Positions 23,718 through 26,072 of a DNA stretch of 26,072 bases are shown here, piece by piece. Origin of the DNA: CBFGWV01 sp965652545 (GTDB lineage Bacteria; Pseudomonadota; Gammaproteobacteria; Competibacterales; Competibacteraceae); NCBI GenBank assembly GCA_965652545.1, contig CBFGWV010000033.1, forward strand, positions 1 through 26,072, in the 5' to 3' direction. The notes beneath the pieces are model-generated. The model was given only the letters and a program-made list of their open reading frames with translations. It had not been told where the DNA came from and made no database searches. Every line of letters begins with the position of its first letter. The stretch's first letter is position 1. A program made the position numbers and the translations under genes.

Positions 23718-24581
23718 TCAAGCCCGGTCGGCACCGGCCGATTCGTAGGCGTTGACCAGCAGTTCGGCCACTGGGGCCATCCACGCCGGGGCATCGGGAC
23801 GCCGCACCAGCCGGATTTCAGTATCGCCCAGCGCCGGCAGGCCCCAGTCGGATGGTGCCTCGCGCAAATGGGCAGGCACGGTGCCCTCGGCCATGATGGT
23901 GAGCCCCAGCCCTGCCTCCACCGCGGCCAGTACACCGCGCCCGCTGGGGCTGGACATGACGATGCGCCAGCGCCAGCCGAGCGCATTCAGTGCCGCGACG
24001 CCCGCGCGGCGGAAGGTACAGCCGTCCGTGTACACCGACAACGGGATGTGATCGTCCTCGGGCAAAACGAAACCCGGCAAGCAGATCCACACCAGGCGTC
24101 GACGGCTGATCAAAGTGCCCAGGGCCTCCCCGCCCGGTGGTGTGACGATGGCGATATCCAGCTCGCGCGCATCGACCTGGCGGATGAGCTCGGGGCTGTT
24201 GCCGCAAATCAGCGACAGGGCGAGGTCCGGCTGCACGCGGGCCTGGCAGGCGAGCAAGGCCGAGAGGTGGGCACCGGTATAGTCCTCGGCCACCCCGAGG
24301 CGCAGGGAGCGCTTGGGAGAGGGGTCCAGCCCCACGCGGGCCTCATCGTGCAGCCGCAGGATTTCGCGCGCCAGCGGCAGCAGCCGTTGCCCTGCCGCAG
24401 TCAAGGCCAGCCGATGATAGTTGCGCTTGAACAGCGCGGTGCCGGCGCGCTCCTCCAGCGTCTTGATGCGCAGCGAGATGGCACCCTGTGTGCAGTGCAA
24501 CCGCCGGCCCGCGGCACTGAAAGACCCTTCCGCCGCGGCGACCGCGAAGCTGCGAAGCAAGGGAATATCCAGGTCGGCCAT
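23718..24581 (-). CDS. LysR-family transcriptional regulator, divergent from dddP-like gene
   Basis: A 287-residue LysR-type regulator. The N-terminal winged helix (~4-62) reads LLRSFAVAAAEGSFSAAGRR, then CTQGAISLRIKTLEERAG and LALTAAGQRLLPLAREIL. The co-inducer domain (~92-280) begins LRLGVAEDYTGAHLSALLAC and includes SLICGNSPELIRQVDARELDIAIV and a second half with GVLAAVEAGLGLTIMAEGT. Length is typical (about 290-300). It is transcribed away from the DddP-like lyase gene across 99 bp, the usual geometry for a LysR protein controlling its neighbour. The effector could be DMSP or acrylate, by analogy with other dmsp loci; this is inference only. Confidence 0.93.
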   Translation of the reverse strand: MADLDIPLLRSFAVAAAEGSFSAAGRRLHCTQGAISLRIKTLEERAGTALFKRNYHRLALTAAGQRLLPLAREILRLHDEARVGLDPSPKRSLRLGVAEDYTGAHLSALLACQARVQPDLALSLICGNSPELIRQVDARELDIAIVTPPGGEALGTLISRRRLVWICLPGFVLPEDDHIPLSVYTDGCTFRRAGVAALNALGWRWRIVMSSPSGRGVLAAVEAGLGLTIMAEGTVPAHLREAPSDWGLPALGDTEIRLVRRPDAPAWMAPVAELLVNAYESAGADRA

Positions 24582-24595
24582 GGCTATGAGCTCGG

Positions 24596-24615
24596 CTAAT
24601 GACTGCCACGATTAG
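24596..24615. promoter_or_regulatory. Candidate LysR operator
   Basis: CTAAT (24596-24600) and ATTAG (24611-24615) form a perfect interrupted inverted repeat with a 10-base spacer containing no symmetry, within the 99-bp region between the LysR start (24581) and the lyase start (24681). A T-N11-A-like dyad is the usual LysR recognition site. It sits 15 bases upstream of the regulator's own start, as expected for autoregulation. Confidence 0.45.
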
Positions 24616-24680
24616 GCGTAGATTTACACAGGTCCGCCCACCGGCCAATGCTGTGCTGATCGCCGTCGCCGAGGTGGTTC

Positions 24681-26015
24681 ATGTTCGATACATCGTCACC
24701 CTACTCCCGCCCCCCGCAACAGCGCCGCATCGACCCGGCCCGCCGACGACCGGACGGGACACCGGATGAGAATGATCGGGTCGAGACCGGACCCACGGCG
24801 CTGGCGTTCAAGGAGTGGGCCGCATTGGGGTTGAATGTCCCCAACCTGGAGCGCATACGCGCCTACCGCCTGGGCCGTCTGCGTGCGGAGTTGATAGCGC
24901 GGGATTGCGCAGGGTTGTTGCTGTTCGATCCGCTGAACATCCGCTACGCCACCGATAGCAGCAATATGCAGGTGTGGATTACGCACAATGCCTGCCGGGC
25001 ATGCTTTATCGCCGCCGAGGGGCCGGTGGTGCTGTGGGATTTCCATGGCTGCGATCATCTGAGCGCGCATTTACCGCTGATCGATGAGATTCGCCATGGT
25101 GCGGCGCTGTTTTATTTCGAATGCGGCGACCGGATGGCCGAGCATGCGGCACGGTTTGCGGGCGAGATCGACGATCTGGTCCGTGCATATGGGGGCGGCA
25201 ATCGGCGTCTGGCGGTGGATAAGGTGGATCTGGCCGGTGTGAGGGCGCTGGATGCGCGGGGGTTGATGCTGGTCGATGGCCAGGAGGTCACTGAGCATGC
25301 CCGTTCGATAAAGAGCCCGGACGAGGTCGATGCCATGCGTTGTGCGCTGGCGGCAAGTGAGGCGGCCATGGCTCATATGCAGGCGCAGTTGGTGCCGGGG
25401 ATGACTGAGGCGGCGCTGTGGGCGGCGCTGCATCATGGGAATATCGTTCGTGGCGGGGAGTGGATCGAGACGCGGCTGCTGGCGTCGGGACAGCGCACGA
25501 ACCCGTGGTATCAGGAGTGTGGACCGCGGGTGATTCAGGCGGGCGATCTGGTGGCGTTCGATACGGATTTGATCGGTCCGTATGGATATTGTGCGGATAT
25601 TTCACGTACGTGGGTTTGCGGTGACGATGGCCCCAGTGCGCAGCAGCGTGAGTTGTATGCGGTGGCGTATGAGCATATTCAGACGAACATGGGTTTGCTG
25701 AAGCCGGGCGTGGGGTTTCGGGAGTTGACGCAGACGGCGCACCGGCTGCCGGAGGTTTACCGGGCGCAGCGTTACGGTGTGCTTTATCACGGGGTGGGCT
25801 TGTGCGATGAGTATCCGTCGATTCGGTATCCGGAGGACGATGTGGCCTGCGGTTATGACGGGGTGCTGTTGCCGGGCATGACGATCTGTGTGGAGGCTTA
25901 CGTCGGTGCGGTGGGCGGTCGCGAGGGGGTTAAGCTGGAGGAACAGGTGCTGATCACGGAGATCGGAGCGGAAAACCTGGCGCGGTATCCGTTTGAGGCG
26001 AGGCTGCTGGGGTGA
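24681..26015 (+). CDS. dddP: DddP-like dimethylsulfoniopropionate lyase (M24 peptidase fold)
   Basis: A 444-residue protein of the M24 (creatinase/prolidase) fold that closely resembles DddP, the metal-dependent enzyme cleaving DMSP to DMS and acrylate. DddP-like stretches run the whole length: NDRVETGPTALAFKEWAALG, LLFDPLNIRYATDSSNMQVW, GGEWIETRLLASGQRTNPW, QECGPRVIQ, AFDTDLIGPYG and the ending EQVLITE..ENLARYPFEA. Metal ligands expected from Ruegeria DddP (recalled as D295, D297, D307, H371, E406, E421) appear as D294, D296, D306, H370, E405 and E420. The proposed catalytic D377 and Y366 appear as D376 and Y365, in RYGVLYHGVGLCDEYP. The ATG has GAGGTGG upstream. The 3' two-thirds favour G/T-ending codons, unlike neighbours. 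Alternative: an M24 enzyme of other specificity. Confidence 0.88.
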   Translation: MFDTSSPYSRPPQQRRIDPARRRPDGTPDENDRVETGPTALAFKEWAALGLNVPNLERIRAYRLGRLRAELIARDCAGLLLFDPLNIRYATDSSNMQVWITHNACRACFIAAEGPVVLWDFHGCDHLSAHLPLIDEIRHGAALFYFECGDRMAEHAARFAGEIDDLVRAYGGGNRRLAVDKVDLAGVRALDARGLMLVDGQEVTEHARSIKSPDEVDAMRCALAASEAAMAHMQAQLVPGMTEAALWAALHHGNIVRGGEWIETRLLASGQRTNPWYQECGPRVIQAGDLVAFDTDLIGPYGYCADISRTWVCGDDGPSAQQRELYAVAYEHIQTNMGLLKPGVGFRELTQTAHRLPEVYRAQRYGVLYHGVGLCDEYPSIRYPEDDVACGYDGVLLPGMTICVEAYVGAVGGREGVKLEEQVLITEIGAENLARYPFEARLLG

Positions 26016-26072
26016 TCGGGGTGGGCTGTGACGGGGCTTGGCTGCTGTGCTTCAGGCCCGCAGAGACTGCCC
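26016..26072. other. Non-coding end of window
   Basis: The last 57 bases after the lyase stop show no gene start, clear hairpin with T-run or repeat. The next gene lies outside the window. Confidence 0.6.

Noticed and set aside
24681..26015. Simple Xaa-Pro dipeptidase call for the last gene
   Set aside because: The DddP-specific stretches and the HGVGLCDEYP signature fit the DMSP lyase much better than prolidases; kept only as the alternative.
1..26072. tRNA, rRNA, CRISPR, insertion sequence or prophage
   Set aside because: I found no cloverleaf, array of spaced repeats, transposase or phage gene on either strand.

Overview
The window is chromosomal DNA of high G+C content, densely coding, with short intergenic gaps and many start/stop overlaps. 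I see no transposase, phage gene, CRISPR array, tRNA or rRNA. The gene families (RF3 with a DUF2970 protein, an ilvI-ilvH-ilvC-pssA-leuA block, class I ketol-acid reductoisomerase, a gsp-type type II secretion system, bacterial-type ProRS with an insertion domain) point to a Gammaproteobacterium. A free-living, probably aquatic or marine species is an inference from the last gene. I cannot name the genus.

Layout. (1) 0-2.0 kb, minus strand: a three-gene cassette of an AlaX-type tRNA-editing hydrolase, a LysE/RhtB exporter and an Asp/Glu-racemase-family enzyme. It is divergent from a plus-strand MocR/GntR-aminotransferase regulator at 2.1-3.5 kb. Several TTGAC/GTCAA elements fill the shared intergenic region. 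(2) 3.5-5.3 kb, minus: prfC (RF3) followed by a small DUF2970 membrane protein that abuts the MocR gene tail to tail. (3) 5.4-6.6 kb, minus: a REC-EAL c-di-GMP phosphodiesterase, divergent from a PatB/MalY-type C-S lyase (6.7-7.9 kb, plus). (4) 8.0-13.7 kb, plus: gspC-gspD-gspE-gspF, the first half of a type II secretion operon, ending at a large REP-like inverted repeat. (5) 13.9-20.9 kb, minus: ilvB/I-ilvH-ilvC-pssA-leuA-udg-rimI. A good sigma-70 promoter precedes it, with an intrinsic-terminator hairpin in the 5' leader. (6) 21.2-23.4 kb, plus: a secreted DUF4124 protein, a strong terminator, then proS. (7) 23.4-23.7 kb: a 272-bp gap with three DnaA-box-like sites followed by an unusually AT-rich tract. 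(8) 23.7-26.0 kb: a LysR regulator divergent from an M24-peptidase-fold protein that looks like the DMSP lyase DddP.

How they work together. The ilv/leuA block makes the acetohydroxy-acid precursors of valine, isoleucine and leucine and commits carbon to leucine. pssA, udg and rimI appear to ride on the same transcript. The MocR cassette looks like an amino-acid stress, export or racemisation unit under one regulator. The final divergent pair suggests substrate-controlled cleavage of dimethylsulfoniopropionate to DMS and acrylate.

The most notable items are the DddP-like lyase with every active-site residue I can recall in place, the DnaA-box cluster away from any replication gene, the racemase lacking its first catalytic cysteine, the family-4 uracil-DNA glycosylase lacking one iron-sulfur cysteine, and the promoter-proximal terminator in the ilv leader.
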